Shown: positions 8,919-18,704, numbered from the stretch's first letter. The stretch: DNA of 64,000 nt from DATKPE01 sp033854175 (GCA_033854175.1 JAWOKN010000052.1:28221-92220), one strand, 5' to 3'. Translations and numbers: made by a program. The notes: generated from the letters alone by a model not told the origin.

Positions 8919-9338
8919 ATGCTGCGAGGCCACTCGATCATTGATCACCCGTCGGATCTGGGAATTGAAGCCCGTGGCGAATCCCTGCCCGAGGCATTCG
9001 AGGAAGCGGCGATGGGGCTCATGGCGCTTATCGTCGATCCTGTGAGTGTGGGGACGACGGAATCCCGGGATCTCACGGTGACCGGAGACGACATCGGGCA
9101 GCTTCTCGTCCGATGGCTCTCCGAGGTTCTCTTCCTGTACGACGGCAGTCATTTTGTCCCGAAGGCGTTCAAGATTTACGAGCTCACGCAGCACATTGTC
9201 CGTGCGAACATTCTCGGAGAACCGTATCTCGAGGGGTATCACAACACGCGGATTGACGTCAAAGCGGTCACCTATCATCAGCTTTCGGTCACTGAAACCG
9301 CGAGGGGGACCATCGTGCGGGTCTTCCTCGACATCTGA
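8919..9338 (+). CDS. archease (RtcB activator)
   Basis: 139 residues. Archease promotes guanylylation and multiple turnover of the RNA ligase RtcB. The N-terminal DHPSDLGIEARG block with its metal-binding Asp, the central LLVRWLSEVLFLYD, and the C-terminal KAVTYHQLSV are all family hallmarks. Starting at MLRGHSIIDH gives the normal family length; a frame open from 8748 runs through the end of the previous gene and is discarded. RtcB starts 12 nt after the stop, so ligase and activator form one unit. Confidence 0.9.
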   Translation: MLRGHSIIDHPSDLGIEARGESLPEAFEEAAMGLMALIVDPVSVGTTESRDLTVTGDDIGQLLVRWLSEVLFLYDGSHFVPKAFKIYELTQHIVRANILGEPYLEGYHNTRIDVKAVTYHQLSVTETARGTIVRVFLDI

Positions 9339-9350
9339 GGCAGGGCACCG

Positions 9351-10781
9351 ATGTCATCGGTACACAAAATAGATTCCTACCGTTACATCATCCCGAAATC
9401 GTACAAAGCGGGGATGAGGATAGAGGGGATGATCTACGCCGACGAGCAGCTGCTGCATCAGATCGAGAACGACCTGACATTCGAGCAGGTGGCCAATGTT
9501 GCCACGCTCCCCGGGCTGGTGGGGAGATCGCTTGCGATGCCGGATGCGCATCAGGGATACGGCTTCTGCATCGGGGGGGTTGCGGCTGCCGATCTCGGAG
9601 AGGGGATCGTCTCGGCCGGAGGTGTCGGGTTCGACATCAACTGTGGTGTGAGGCTTCTGGCCACCCCGCTCACCCGGCCGGAGGTCCGTTCAAAAATCGA
9701 CCACCTCCTCCAGGAGCTTTTCCATGACATCCCGTGCGGCACCGGGCGGAAGGGGAAGCTCGGCATATCGGAGCATGAGCTGGACAAAGTATTATCGCAT
9801 GGAGTCGAATGGGCTGTTGAAAACGGATACGGCAGTGAGGAGGACATCGGGCAGATCGAAGACCACGGCCGGTTGCCCGGGGCCGGTCCGGCGGCGGTAT
9901 CCCGGAGGGCGAAGGAGCGGGGGCATCAGCAGCTGGGCACGCTCGGTTCGGGGAACCATTTCCTTGAAATCCAGGCTGTGGATCAAATCTACGAGGAAAA
10001 TCTTGCGGAGAGGTTCGGATTGCACACCGATCAGGTCGTCGTGCTGATTCACAGCGGCTCGCGGGGACTCGGGCATCAGGTATGCACCGATTACCTCGAA
10101 CTCATGCAATCCGCGATGAAAAAATACTCGATCGTTGTGAATGACCGGCAACTTGCGTGTGTTCCCGTATCGTCCAGGGAAGGAGAGGCATATCTCCAGG
10201 CGATGGCGTCGGCCGCAAATTTCGCCTTCACCAACCGTCAGATGATCACGCACTGGACGAGGGAGGTTTTTGAGCGGATATTCGGGTCGGGGAAGATCAG
10301 GATCGTCTACGATGTCTGTCACAACATCGCAAAAGTCGAAGAGCACCAGGTGGGGGGGATCCGGAAGAAGGTTCTTGTGCACCGGAAAGGTGCGACGCGG
10401 GCATTTCCGAAGGGTCATCCTGCGCTCACGGGAAGCGTGCGGGAATGGGGCCAGCCGGTACTCATACCGGGGAGCATGGGAACGCATTCCTATGTCCTGG
10501 TCGGGACGGCGAAGGCGATGGAGGAGACATTCGGATCGTGCTGTCACGGGGCGGGACGTGCGAAAAGCAGGACACAGGCGAAGCGGGAAACCACGCCGGA
10601 GGAGCTCTTGAAGGAAATGAAGGAGAAAGACATCTCTGTCCGAGGTGAAACACGGGCAGGGCTGGTTGAAGAAAAGCCGGACGCATACAAGGATGTCGAT
10701 CGGGTCGTTGATATCGTGCACAATGCCGGGCTGGCGGTCAAGGTTGCGCGTTTGAAACCCCTCGGTGTTATGAAGGGATAG
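9351..10781 (+). CDS. rtcB: tRNA-splicing/RNA-repair ligase RtcB
   Basis: 476 residues. GTP- and Mn-dependent ligase joining 2',3'-cyclic phosphate (or 3'-phosphate) and 5'-OH RNA ends, used in RNA repair. Metal-binding motifs are seen in order: MPDAHQGYGFCIGGVAA, GVGFDINCGVRLL (Mn-binding Cys), GTLGSGNHFLEIQ, SGSRGLGHQV, and the guanylylated His in CCHGAGR (H399). A GAGG sequence lies about 10 nt before the ATG. The gene sits directly behind archease, a pairing seen widely. No rtcA or rtcR is present, so regulation differs from the E. coli rtcBA system. The helicase-nuclease follows after 24 nt. Confidence 0.97.
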   Translation: MSSVHKIDSYRYIIPKSYKAGMRIEGMIYADEQLLHQIENDLTFEQVANVATLPGLVGRSLAMPDAHQGYGFCIGGVAAADLGEGIVSAGGVGFDINCGVRLLATPLTRPEVRSKIDHLLQELFHDIPCGTGRKGKLGISEHELDKVLSHGVEWAVENGYGSEEDIGQIEDHGRLPGAGPAAVSRRAKERGHQQLGTLGSGNHFLEIQAVDQIYEENLAERFGLHTDQVVVLIHSGSRGLGHQVCTDYLELMQSAMKKYSIVVNDRQLACVPVSSREGEAYLQAMASAANFAFTNRQMITHWTREVFERIFGSGKIRIVYDVCHNIAKVEEHQVGGIRKKVLVHRKGATRAFPKGHPALTGSVREWGQPVLIPGSMGTHSYVLVGTAKAMEETFGSCCHGAGRAKSRTQAKRETTPEELLKEMKEKDISVRGETRAGLVEEKPDAYKDVDRVVDIVHNAGLAVKVARLKPLGVMKG

Positions 10782-10805
10782 AACAAGTATCTCCCACATT
10801 GGACC

Positions 10806-13800
10806 ATGCTCACACCTCAGCAACAGCAGGCATTAACCTACGGGCACCACATATCGGTCACGGCGAACGCCGGAGCGGGAAAGACCACCGTACTCATTAA
10901 CCGTTTTCTCACCATCCTTCTGGAAACCCGGGCCACGGTGCAGCAGCTTGTGGCGATCACGTTCACGGACAAGGCTGCGAGCGAATTAAGGGTAAAAATC
11001 GCAGCACAGGTCAACGAGCGGTTGTCGGTTGCGACGGGGGAATTGAGAACCAGGCTGGAATACATCCGCGATCAGCTGGCCGGGGCGAACATCGGGACCA
11101 TACACTCGTTCTGTGCGCAGTTGCTTCGGGAATACCCTGTCGAGGCGGACATCGACGCCGGTTTTACGATTCTGGAGGGAGTGGATCAGCAATTTCTCAT
11201 CGACGAATCGTACCGGGAAAGCTTCGAGGAGATGGTTGCAGGAGGGGATACCGGCACGGGGAATGATCTCATCGGTGTACTACGGCGGATAGGTCCGGAG
11301 GCCGTTGAACGTTACATAAAAACCTTCATTCAGAAGCGGGAGCAGACCGAGCGGCTGATGTCGGGGCCCCTCTCCCAGGCCAAAAGCGACGAAGAAATCC
11401 TGGGCCACTGGAACAAACTGACAGCGGAATATCTTTCAGAGCTTCTGAGCGACCGTAAAGTGGGGGAAATACTTGACTCCCTCCTCCCCCGTCTCGCCGG
11501 AACGAAGGCCCGGGAATGTTCCCGACTGATCGGGCAATTTCTCGGGGCCGGTGAGGTGAAGGAGAAGGCCTCATCGTACCTGAAGCTCACGGATATTCTC
11601 CTGACCAGGGAGGGAACGATACGAAAAACACTGTACGGCCGGGGTGCGGCTCGACCCGGGCCTGACGGCGGAGCGGGGGTTCTGGATGAAATCCGGAAAA
11701 AGGTGGTCGCCGTGGCTGACGGTGAAGAATCCCCGGTCTCGGCCAACGAGCAACTCCTCCGGATGACAAAAATTCTCCTCGGGCTTTACCAGCACGTGAT
11801 GGAGCGTTACACGGCCAAAAAGGGAGCTGCCGGCCAGCTCGACTTTGATGATCTGGAGTTTTCCGCGCTGGCCCTTCTGAGCAACCAGACCGTCCGGTCG
11901 GCATTATCGGCAAAGTACCATTATCTGATGATCGATGAATTCCAGGACACGAATTACCTTCAGTATGAGATACTCCAGCGGCTGGTGGCGGGATTTGCGG
12001 CGGGGAACCTTTTCATCGTGGGGGATCCCAAGCAGTCGATCTACGGATTCAGGAATGCGGAAGTGGAAATATTCGAACGCTCGAAGAGCGACATCGGGAG
12101 GGCCAACGAGGGCGGATTCAGCGGCAACGTCATCTTGAACGAGAGTTTCCGCCTTGTGCCTGCCATTGCGGACTTCATCAACAGGGTTTTCTCAGCCACC
12201 ATGAGTCTGCGCAGGTCATCATTTGACGTCGGATACGAGGAGCTCATCTCGGCGCGGGGGATTGCGGCTGAGGGAAAAATCGATTTTTTCCTGGTCCCGC
12301 GGGGATGGAAGGACGGACCCGGAGGTGACCCGGTTGCAGTCCAGTGCGGAATGATAGCTCAGCATCTCAAAAGGTTTTATCAGGACGGTTATCCGATCCA
12401 TGGAAGGGACAATGGAGCGCCGAGGCCCTTCACATACGGGGATGCCGCGATACTTGTCCGTCAGCGGACGCATTTGCCGGATATCGAGCGGGCGCTCACA
12501 GAGTACCACATACCCTATCTCCTCACGGGGGGGATCGGTTATTATCAGACGCAGGAAATCTACGATATATTAAATTACCTGAAATTTCTCATCAACAGGG
12601 ACAACGACGTAGCGTTGGCAGGGATACTGCGGTCACCCTTTTTCACGATATCGGATTCTGAATTATTCGAAATTTCGCTCGAAAAGGGGGCCGAAACATT
12701 CTGGTCCAAGGCCAGGGAGCATGTCCGGGGAAAAAGCTGCAGTTTGGAACTCTGCCGGGCCGTGAAAATCCTGGATGGTCACATCGAGCTTGCAAACAGG
12801 GTACCGATACCGGTACTGATACAAAAAGCCGTTGATGACACGGGGTGGGCGGGGATCATGAACGGGCTAGAGCACGGAAGCCAGAGCAAGGCAAACATTG
12901 ATAAACTGCTTCACATAGCAAACGAATTTGAATCGAGGGGATTCCTCTCCTTATTCGACTTCATCGAGCGGATCAAGACATTATCGCAGGAGGAAGACCG
13001 GGAGGGGCAGGCGGCGATAGAAGCAGCCACTCCGTCTGTTCACGTCATGACCATTCATGCAGCGAAGGGGCTCGAATTTCCGCTCGTCGTTCTCCCCTTC
13101 CTCGACAAGCAATTCCGGTACGACCAGGAACCGTATCTCGATCCCGCCGCAGGAATCGGTTTCAGAACCGTGGACGAGGAGGATTTTGGAAGAACACTGA
13201 CCCCCCCGGTCTGCAATTATCTGAAAGAGAGAATGAACCTGAAGACGGAGGCGGAAGAAAAGCGGATATTTTACGTTGCAACGACTCGTGCGATGGAGCA
13301 TCTTGTGCTCACCGGAAACCTGGGGAATCTGACCCGTCGGCCTTCGTACCTCCGGTGGGGGCTGGAGGCGCTCGGTTTACCCGTAGAATCGCTGGTACCG
13401 GGGGCAATGACCTTAAAACCGCACCCCTGCAAGGTACTTGACAGATCGGCTGGAAACAGGATCATAGAAATCGAGCATCCGCTCACGCTTGAGGTAACAT
13501 TCCCCGGGGGAAGGAAGGGGCACGCGCCCGGGTTGAGACCGGAAACGAAGAAAAACGAAAATCCCGCGGTCATTCTGCCGGAGATCCGCCTGACGAGGGC
13601 TGAGGAATATTTTTCCGCCACGCAAATAACGACATATCTGGAATGCCCGCGGAAGTTTTACCTCCGGCACGTGCTTGGAATCCCGGAAATCAAAAACGCC
13701 CCCTACAATTTTGATGAAAACGAGGATGCCGGTGACAGGTTGAGGGGGGATATTGTCGGGTTGGCGACCCACAAAATACTTGAGGGGATACGGGATACGG

Positions 13801-14372
13801 GATGGACCGGAGAAATGCTGCGGTTAAAAATCCGGGAAGCGGTCGGATCTTTTCCATCGCTGCCGTCAGAGTCTCATTCGAAGTATGTCGAAGAGGTCGA
13901 GCATAATCTGGTGCGGTTCCTGGAATCGGATTTCGGGAAAAAGACCCTTTCGGCGGGGGGAGAGCAAAGGACCGAATTATCGCTGACGATGGTGATAGGT
14001 GAGGATTTTCTGACCGGGACGATAGATAAAATAGTAAAAAATCCGAAAGGAGAATGGGAGGTACTCGATTACAAGACCGATACTATCGTTGCCGGTCAGA
14101 TCGGGGAGAGGTCGGAGATCTACAAACCGCAGCTGAGTGTCTACAGCCTCCTCGCGAGCAGATATTTCGGCCAGAAGGAAGTTGAAGCGGTGCTCATATT
14201 TTTAAAGCATCCCGAAAGGCCCGTACATTTCAGATTCGACGGGGATGCGTTAGGTGAAATTCAAGGCCGCATGGAAGGGATCATAAAAAAAATAAAGGAG
14301 GGTAATTTCCCCATAAATCAAAATTCCTGTCCCAGGTGTCCATATTATTTAAACGGATGTTTGGGAAAATAG
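10806..14372 (+). CDS. UvrD/AddA-like helicase with C-terminal Fe-S PD-(D/E)XK nuclease
   Basis: 1188 residues. Superfamily 1A helicase motifs in order: Walker A ANAGAGKTT (GAGKT at 23-27), ITFTDKAASEL, Walker B IDEFQDTN (D377/E378), GDPKQSIYGFRNAE, VMTIHAAKGLEFPLV, and YVATTRAMEHL. The C-terminal nuclease has ECPRKFYLRHVLG (C947), a conserved His in GLATHKILEG, VLDYKTD (D1088/K1090) and YKPQLSVY, then C1175, C1178 and C1185. These four Cys resemble the 4Fe-4S staple of AddB-type nucleases, whereas classical AddA lacks one. The protein likely processes double-strand DNA ends for recombination. No AddB partner lies nearby, so it may act alone or with a distant partner. Confidence 0.85.
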   Translation: MLTPQQQQALTYGHHISVTANAGAGKTTVLINRFLTILLETRATVQQLVAITFTDKAASELRVKIAAQVNERLSVATGELRTRLEYIRDQLAGANIGTIHSFCAQLLREYPVEADIDAGFTILEGVDQQFLIDESYRESFEEMVAGGDTGTGNDLIGVLRRIGPEAVERYIKTFIQKREQTERLMSGPLSQAKSDEEILGHWNKLTAEYLSELLSDRKVGEILDSLLPRLAGTKARECSRLIGQFLGAGEVKEKASSYLKLTDILLTREGTIRKTLYGRGAARPGPDGGAGVLDEIRKKVVAVADGEESPVSANEQLLRMTKILLGLYQHVMERYTAKKGAAGQLDFDDLEFSALALLSNQTVRSALSAKYHYLMIDEFQDTNYLQYEILQRLVAGFAAGNLFIVGDPKQSIYGFRNAEVEIFERSKSDIGRANEGGFSGNVILNESFRLVPAIADFINRVFSATMSLRRSSFDVGYEELISARGIAAEGKIDFFLVPRGWKDGPGGDPVAVQCGMIAQHLKRFYQDGYPIHGRDNGAPRPFTYGDAAILVRQRTHLPDIERALTEYHIPYLLTGGIGYYQTQEIYDILNYLKFLINRDNDVALAGILRSPFFTISDSELFEISLEKGAETFWSKAREHVRGKSCSLELCRAVKILDGHIELANRVPIPVLIQKAVDDTGWAGIMNGLEHGSQSKANIDKLLHIANEFESRGFLSLFDFIERIKTLSQEEDREGQAAIEAATPSVHVMTIHAAKGLEFPLVVLPFLDKQFRYDQEPYLDPAAGIGFRTVDEEDFGRTLTPPVCNYLKERMNLKTEAEEKRIFYVATTRAMEHLVLTGNLGNLTRRPSYLRWGLEALGLPVESLVPGAMTLKPHPCKVLDRSAGNRIIEIEHPLTLEVTFPGGRKGHAPGLRPETKKNENPAVILPEIRLTRAEEYFSATQITTYLECPRKFYLRHVLGIPEIKNAPYNFDENEDAGDRLRGDIVGLATHKILEGIRDTGWTGEMLRLKIREAVGSFPSLPSESHSKYVEEVEHNLVRFLESDFGKKTLSAGGEQRTELSLTMVIGEDFLTGTIDKIVKNPKGEWEVLDYKTDTIVAGQIGERSEIYKPQLSVYSLLASRYFGQKEVEAVLIFLKHPERPVHFRFDGDALGEIQGRMEGIIKKIKEGNFPINQNSCPRCPYYLNGCLGK

Positions 14373-14681
14373 AGATTTAAACGGTTTCGGGGGGTACACG
14401 AATTACCCGATTTTTGCATTTACGACAAAAAGGGGGGTATTCGAGTGTGGACATTTCGTAAAAATCTTCAAATTTCAGCATTATTAACGATCTCCTTGTG
14501 GGGAAGATGTGGATAAGTTCCAACCCCTTACATACCAAGGTTTACTTGCTTTATCTAAAGCATTTCTTAAAAAATTTCTTGCATCTTATTGAAATTTTGT
14601 GTATGCTTCAGGCGTTTGTCAACAGGGAGCAAATTCACAAAAATTCTAAGAAATCGTCAACCAAGGAAAGATGGGCTCGTT
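14373..14681 (+). other. AT-rich intergenic region before the hybrid kinase
   Basis: A 309-nt gap, clearly richer in A/T than its flanks. It holds the promoter described at 14579-14607 and an AAGGAAAG Shine-Dalgarno near 14664-14671. Nothing else recognisable was seen. Short frames open here have no family features. Confidence 0.6.
14579..14607 (+). promoter_or_regulatory. candidate promoter of the hybrid histidine kinase
   Basis: TTGCAT (14579-14584), 17-nt spacer, TATGCT (14602-14607), within the AT-rich gap; the ATG lies 75 nt downstream at 14682. Confidence 0.45.
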
Positions 14682-17099
14682 ATGAATTCATCGCAAAAAT
14701 ACGAAGAAATACTCGAAGGTATTTCGGGCGGATTTTTTGCTTTGGATGGGGAATTTCGATTCACGTATTGGAATCGGGCAGCTGAGGAAGGGACAGGCCT
14801 GAAACGTGAGCACGTTTTGGGAAAGAACGTTTTTGAAATATTCCCGAACGCGCGTGATGCTGAATTGGGCGAAAAATACCGGACCGCGATGGAAAAGAAA
14901 ATTTTCCAGAGCATTGAAACATCATACCGGGATGAGCGGTTTGAAGCCTGGTATGACATCCGAGTCTACCCCACGGAGAACGGGATTTCAGTATTTTTCC
15001 AGGACATTACGGAGCAGAAGCGTCAGCAGCGGCAGAAAGAAATGTTGATGGAGGTATCGCATGTCATCAACGTCGCTCCGCACCTTGATGATCTCTGTCT
15101 GAATGCCGGCGAGAGGATCGCCGAGTTCATGGAAATCCCTTCAAAATTCGTCTGTATTTACCGGTATGACCAGCGGACATCCCTTCTGCATCTCATGGCT
15201 CCCTCGCTTATCGACGTCAGGGTCGATCCCGAGGTTGAGCATCAGATCGTGGATGAAAAGGCGACGACAATCGCGGTACGGACGGCGATAGGGAGGCAGA
15301 CGATCGTCACGGATGAACTCTCTCACAGCTCCATAGCGTCATATTTTCTGAAGGAAACCACGGAATTAAAGCTCAAGACGCTGATCTCGATACCGCTACT
15401 GGTGCAGAACGAGTTACAGGGGGTACTGGAGGTCCTGACTCCGAAGGTCGACAAATACGTGACCGAGGAACTCAAGATGCTCAGCATCATCGCAAACGAG
15501 CTCTCGATCGGAATGAGCCGGAAGCGGCTCATGGATGAGATCACGGTAAAGAACATCGAATTGGAGAACGAGAAAAAGCGGACCGACGATGCAAACGAGA
15601 CACTGAAGCGGTTTTTGGCGACCTTCAGTCATGAGCTCCGGGCGCCGTTGAACGCCATCGTCGGTTTTTCGGAGATACTGACAAGCGATCTCCATTCGCT
15701 CCCCCCGACCAAGGTGCACGATTTCATGAAAAACATCAATGAAAGCGGCAAGCACCTTCAGGGGCTTATCAACGACATTCTGGATCTCTCCAAGATTGAA
15801 GCCGGAAAAATGGAGCTTCACGTGGAGGCATATCCGATTTCCTACTTCACCGAAAGCGTCACCCGGGTGATGCAGTCGCTCGTGCAGCAGAAGAACATAT
15901 CCCTGGTTTTCGACATTTCGCCTGAAATCGACCAGCTGGTGGTGGATCAGACGAGATTCAAGCAGATCCTGGTGAATCTGGTATCAAACGCGGTAAAATA
16001 CAGCAATCCGCAGGGGCTTGTTACCGTCACCATGCACCGGTTCATAAATGAAATCGAGATATCGGTCAAGGATGAGGGAATAGGGATAAAGCCCGAAGAT
16101 CTGCCCAAGCTCTTCCACGCCTTCCAGCAGGGTAAAAATGCCCATGGGGCAAAAGAAGGGACGGGGCTTGGTCTTGTGATAACAAAGAGGCTCGTCGAAC
16201 TGCACGGCGGGCAGATCAGTGTACAGAGCGAATGGGGAAAGGGGACCACATTTAAATTCCGTATCCCGATGGTTGTTGCGGGTGAGGTTGTGGATTCGGC
16301 CGATCAGCTCCTCCGGGTCGTGAGTGACCAGCCGGTTGCAACGGCAGACGGGGAAAAGCCTCTGGTATTAATCATTGAAGACAACGTGCAGGCAAGCCAG
16401 CTCATCCAGATGTACCTGCAGGAAGCCGGGTACAGGACCGATGTGGCACGCGACGGATCCGAGGGGATTGAGAAGGCAAAAAGGTTAAAACCGCACATCA
16501 TCACGCTTGACATGATCATGCCGATCAAGGACGGCTGGCAGGTTTTGAAGGAGCTCAAGCGGCATCCTATTTGCAAGGACATACCGATCATCATCATCTC
16601 GATCACGGATGAGAAAAAGCTCGGTTTCAGCATGGGAGCGATCGATTACTTCGTCAAGCCTGTCAACCGGGAAGAGCTGATCAAGGCGATCCAGAAGGTC
16701 CCCGTAAAGACCAATGCTCACAAGGCACATCCGAAGGTCCTCATTATTGACGACGACAAAACCGCAGCGGAGCTCATCCAGGTCATCCTCGAATCGGAAG
16801 GGTATGAGGTCTTGAAAGGGATGAACGGGAAAGAGGGGGTGAAGCTGGCCGCATCGGAGTCGCCCGATCTGATCATTCTGGATCTGATCATGCCCGACAT
16901 ATCGGGATTCAACGTGGCATATCAGCTCAAGCAGCAGCAATCGACGCGCAACGTGCCGATCATCATCCTGACCTCGATGGAGATCGACGAGGAAACCCGG
17001 GAGCAGATGCAGGGTTTCATCTCGACGATCATGAGCAAATCCCGGTTCACGAAAAAGGACCTGCTCCGCGAGATCAACGCGATCGAAAAAATGAAGTAA
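14682..17099 (+). CDS. hybrid sensor histidine kinase: PAS-GAF-HisKA-HATPase-REC-REC
   Basis: 805 residues without membrane segments, so cytoplasmic. A PAS domain (about 5-115, ALDGEFRFTYWNRAAEEGTG) is followed by a GAF-type domain (about 130-285), a short coiled coil, and the phospho-acceptor H317 in ATFSHELRAPLN. The ATPase domain shows NLVSNAVKYS, DEGIGI and GTGLGLVI. Two receivers follow, with Asp D610 (TLDMIMPIKDG) and D734 (ILDLIMPDISG). The second receiver has FISTIMSKSRF in place of the usual K-P, so it may be altered. The ATG at 14682 has an AAGGAAAG upstream; an extension back to 14589 is not similar to PAS proteins. A multistep phosphorelay is likely, with its output protein elsewhere. 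Confidence 0.93.
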   Translation: MNSSQKYEEILEGISGGFFALDGEFRFTYWNRAAEEGTGLKREHVLGKNVFEIFPNARDAELGEKYRTAMEKKIFQSIETSYRDERFEAWYDIRVYPTENGISVFFQDITEQKRQQRQKEMLMEVSHVINVAPHLDDLCLNAGERIAEFMEIPSKFVCIYRYDQRTSLLHLMAPSLIDVRVDPEVEHQIVDEKATTIAVRTAIGRQTIVTDELSHSSIASYFLKETTELKLKTLISIPLLVQNELQGVLEVLTPKVDKYVTEELKMLSIIANELSIGMSRKRLMDEITVKNIELENEKKRTDDANETLKRFLATFSHELRAPLNAIVGFSEILTSDLHSLPPTKVHDFMKNINESGKHLQGLINDILDLSKIEAGKMELHVEAYPISYFTESVTRVMQSLVQQKNISLVFDISPEIDQLVVDQTRFKQILVNLVSNAVKYSNPQGLVTVTMHRFINEIEISVKDEGIGIKPEDLPKLFHAFQQGKNAHGAKEGTGLGLVITKRLVELHGGQISVQSEWGKGTTFKFRIPMVVAGEVVDSADQLLRVVSDQPVATADGEKPLVLIIEDNVQASQLIQMYLQEAGYRTDVARDGSEGIEKAKRLKPHIITLDMIMPIKDGWQVLKELKRHPICKDIPIIIISITDEKKLGFSMGAIDYFVKPVNREELIKAIQKVPVKTNAHKAHPKVLIIDDDKTAAELIQVILESEGYEVLKGMNGKEGVKLAASESPDLIILDLIMPDISGFNVAYQLKQQQSTRNVPIIILTSMEIDEETREQMQGFISTIMSKSRFTKKDLLREINAIEKMK

Positions 17100-17140
17100 C
17101 GGCAAGTTCAGGGAGGGTGTGTGAGGCAGTAATTCCGGGG

Positions 17141-17174
17141 CTGGTGATCTATCTGATGATCACCAGCTTTTTTA
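17141..17174 (+). terminator. intrinsic terminator after the hybrid kinase
   Basis: CTGGTGATC (17141-17149), an 8-nt loop, GATCACCAG (17158-17166), then C and a run of T from 17168. Perfect 9-bp stem with a U-tract on the plus strand. It overlaps the last codons of the convergent T9SS gene. Confidence 0.85.
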
Positions 17175-18639
17175 TTGCCGTAAACGTGTCTGTTTTCAGC
17201 CTATAAAAGTAGACCCCCGTGGGAAGATTCCCCCCGTCAAACGGCACCTTGTAATGGGCGACAGGCTGCACGGCGTCGACCAGGGTGGCGATCTTTTGTC
17301 CGAGGATGTTATAGACCGTCAGTGTGACATGCGATGGTGTGGGAACGTCGTACTGAATCTGAGTCGAGCCGTTAAAGGGATTGGGGTAATTTTGTTCAAG
17401 TGCGAACGCGGTTGGGGGAGGCATGACGATGGCGGGATTCTTCGTGAGTTTTCCGTCGCGGTAGAAGATTTCCTGGTGGCCCGCCGACAGTTCCGACCAG
17501 ACGAGATGGAGGGTCTGGCTGCTGATAGCGACCTTGGGCTCTCCGACTTCAGAGCCGGCCGTCGGGGAATCGATCGGGCAGAATGTTTTCCCGTAATCAT
17601 TGCTTGTGCGGAGGTAGATCGCGCCTCCGTTCCCGAAGTCGTTATCCCAGACCACGCCGACAAATTCCGAATCTGCGGCGATATTGGAGAAGATCGCATT
17701 TTTCCGGACCGAAAGGACCTTGGGGGCGATCCATGAAAAGCCTCCGTTCCTGCTCTCACGGAAAACGATGGCACCGGTATCCGCCCACGCCGCAAAAAGA
17801 TCCCCGTACTCATTGACGGCTATGGTGGGGAGAATTGAGGGAATATTGTCGTCATCCGAGACAATATCGGGGCCGAAGAGGGCCGAACCGTCCAGTGGCG
17901 CCGTGAAATAGCCGACCTCGGTGACGCCCCGTCCGATATTTCCGACGACCTCGCCGACGGCATGGACCTGGGTTCCGACAAGTGTCATTGACGCCAGGTG
18001 GTAGACTGATGTCGCCCCGCGGCGCCACGATGTGCCATGGTCGGTGCTGACGAGCCATCCGAACGGTGAGCGGCCGAGTGATCCGTAATAGATCATGACC
18101 AGTGAATCCTTCGCCACAATCCCCTCGGGATCCTTACCCTCGGCAAGGTAGCGGTAGGGCTGCCAGTTGATTCCGGCATCAGAGCTCCGCAGAAGAACGG
18201 TGCCATAAAACGTATCAATGGCCGCCAGGACAGCCACATAGACATACCCCTCCTGGGAGGCGGCGATCAGACCCGGGGCAAAGGCACTATCCATGGAAAG
18301 AAGCATCCGCGGGGGGGAAAACGTCGATCCGCTGTCGAAGCTATGGGAGTACATGATCCCATCCTGGGAGATCGTACCGAGGGTATCCACGCCATACCAG
18401 ATCGTATGGATCGAGTCACCCGTGATCGTCAACAGGGGTGTGGTCGTGAGTGCGGAATCGTTTGAAAGCTGGTGTGTTGTCCCCCACTCGACACCGCACG
18501 TCTGGTTCTGGGCCGATAAAAAAAACACCGGAGTCAGAAAAAGGATCAGGAGCATCATGATCATTTTTCCCCAGTGTCGATGTGCGCAAAACATATTCTG
18601 TACTCTGCAGGGCGTTACCGGGCCCTCCTGGCTGTGCAT
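17149..18639 (-). CDS. secreted Asp-box (sialidase-like) protein with T9SS type-A sorting domain
   Basis: 496 residues. After a hydrophobic signal segment (MIMMLLILFLTPVFFLSAQ, from residue 26) come about five Asp-box-like S/G-x-x-x-G-x-T-W/F units (GSTFSP, GINWQPY, GTSWRRG, GFSWIAP, GKTFCP), suggesting a beta-propeller. The C-terminus carries a type IX sorting domain: LEQNYPNPFNGSTQIQYD, then VYNILGQKIATLV and GVYFYRL. It is therefore exported by Sec and carried over the outer membrane by T9SS. No catalytic sialidase residues are claimed. A promoter just upstream suggests either a leaderless ATG at 18639 or initiation at internal ATG 18594, which would give a shorter signal peptide. It resembles the larger protein at 59609. 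Confidence 0.85.
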   Translation of the reverse strand: MHSQEGPVTPCRVQNMFCAHRHWGKMIMMLLILFLTPVFFLSAQNQTCGVEWGTTHQLSNDSALTTTPLLTITGDSIHTIWYGVDTLGTISQDGIMYSHSFDSGSTFSPPRMLLSMDSAFAPGLIAASQEGYVYVAVLAAIDTFYGTVLLRSSDAGINWQPYRYLAEGKDPEGIVAKDSLVMIYYGSLGRSPFGWLVSTDHGTSWRRGATSVYHLASMTLVGTQVHAVGEVVGNIGRGVTEVGYFTAPLDGSALFGPDIVSDDDNIPSILPTIAVNEYGDLFAAWADTGAIVFRESRNGGFSWIAPKVLSVRKNAIFSNIAADSEFVGVVWDNDFGNGGAIYLRTSNDYGKTFCPIDSPTAGSEVGEPKVAISSQTLHLVWSELSAGHQEIFYRDGKLTKNPAIVMPPPTAFALEQNYPNPFNGSTQIQYDVPTPSHVTLTVYNILGQKIATLVDAVQPVAHYKVPFDGGNLPTGVYFYRLKTDTFTAIKKLVIIR

Positions 18640-18645
18640 ATTTCC

Positions 18646-18674
18646 AGTATAAAGAGAATAAAATTTAATCGCAA
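18646..18674 (-). promoter_or_regulatory. candidate promoter of the T9SS Asp-box gene
   Basis: Minus strand TTGCGA (18674-18669), 17-nt spacer, TATACT (18651-18646). Only 6 nt separate the -10 from the ATG at 18639, an arrangement expected for leaderless mRNA. Confidence 0.5.
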
Positions 18675-18704
18675 ACTCCGCCGGTCAATTTTTGAATGAC
18701 ATCA

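Noticed and set aside
9792..10823. Minus-strand open frame of 343 codons
   Set aside because: Antisense to rtcB, whose metal and guanylylation motifs are intact.
14498..14785. Small ORF upstream of the hybrid kinase
   Set aside because: It runs into the kinase in another frame, starts before the predicted promoter and lacks a Shine-Dalgarno.
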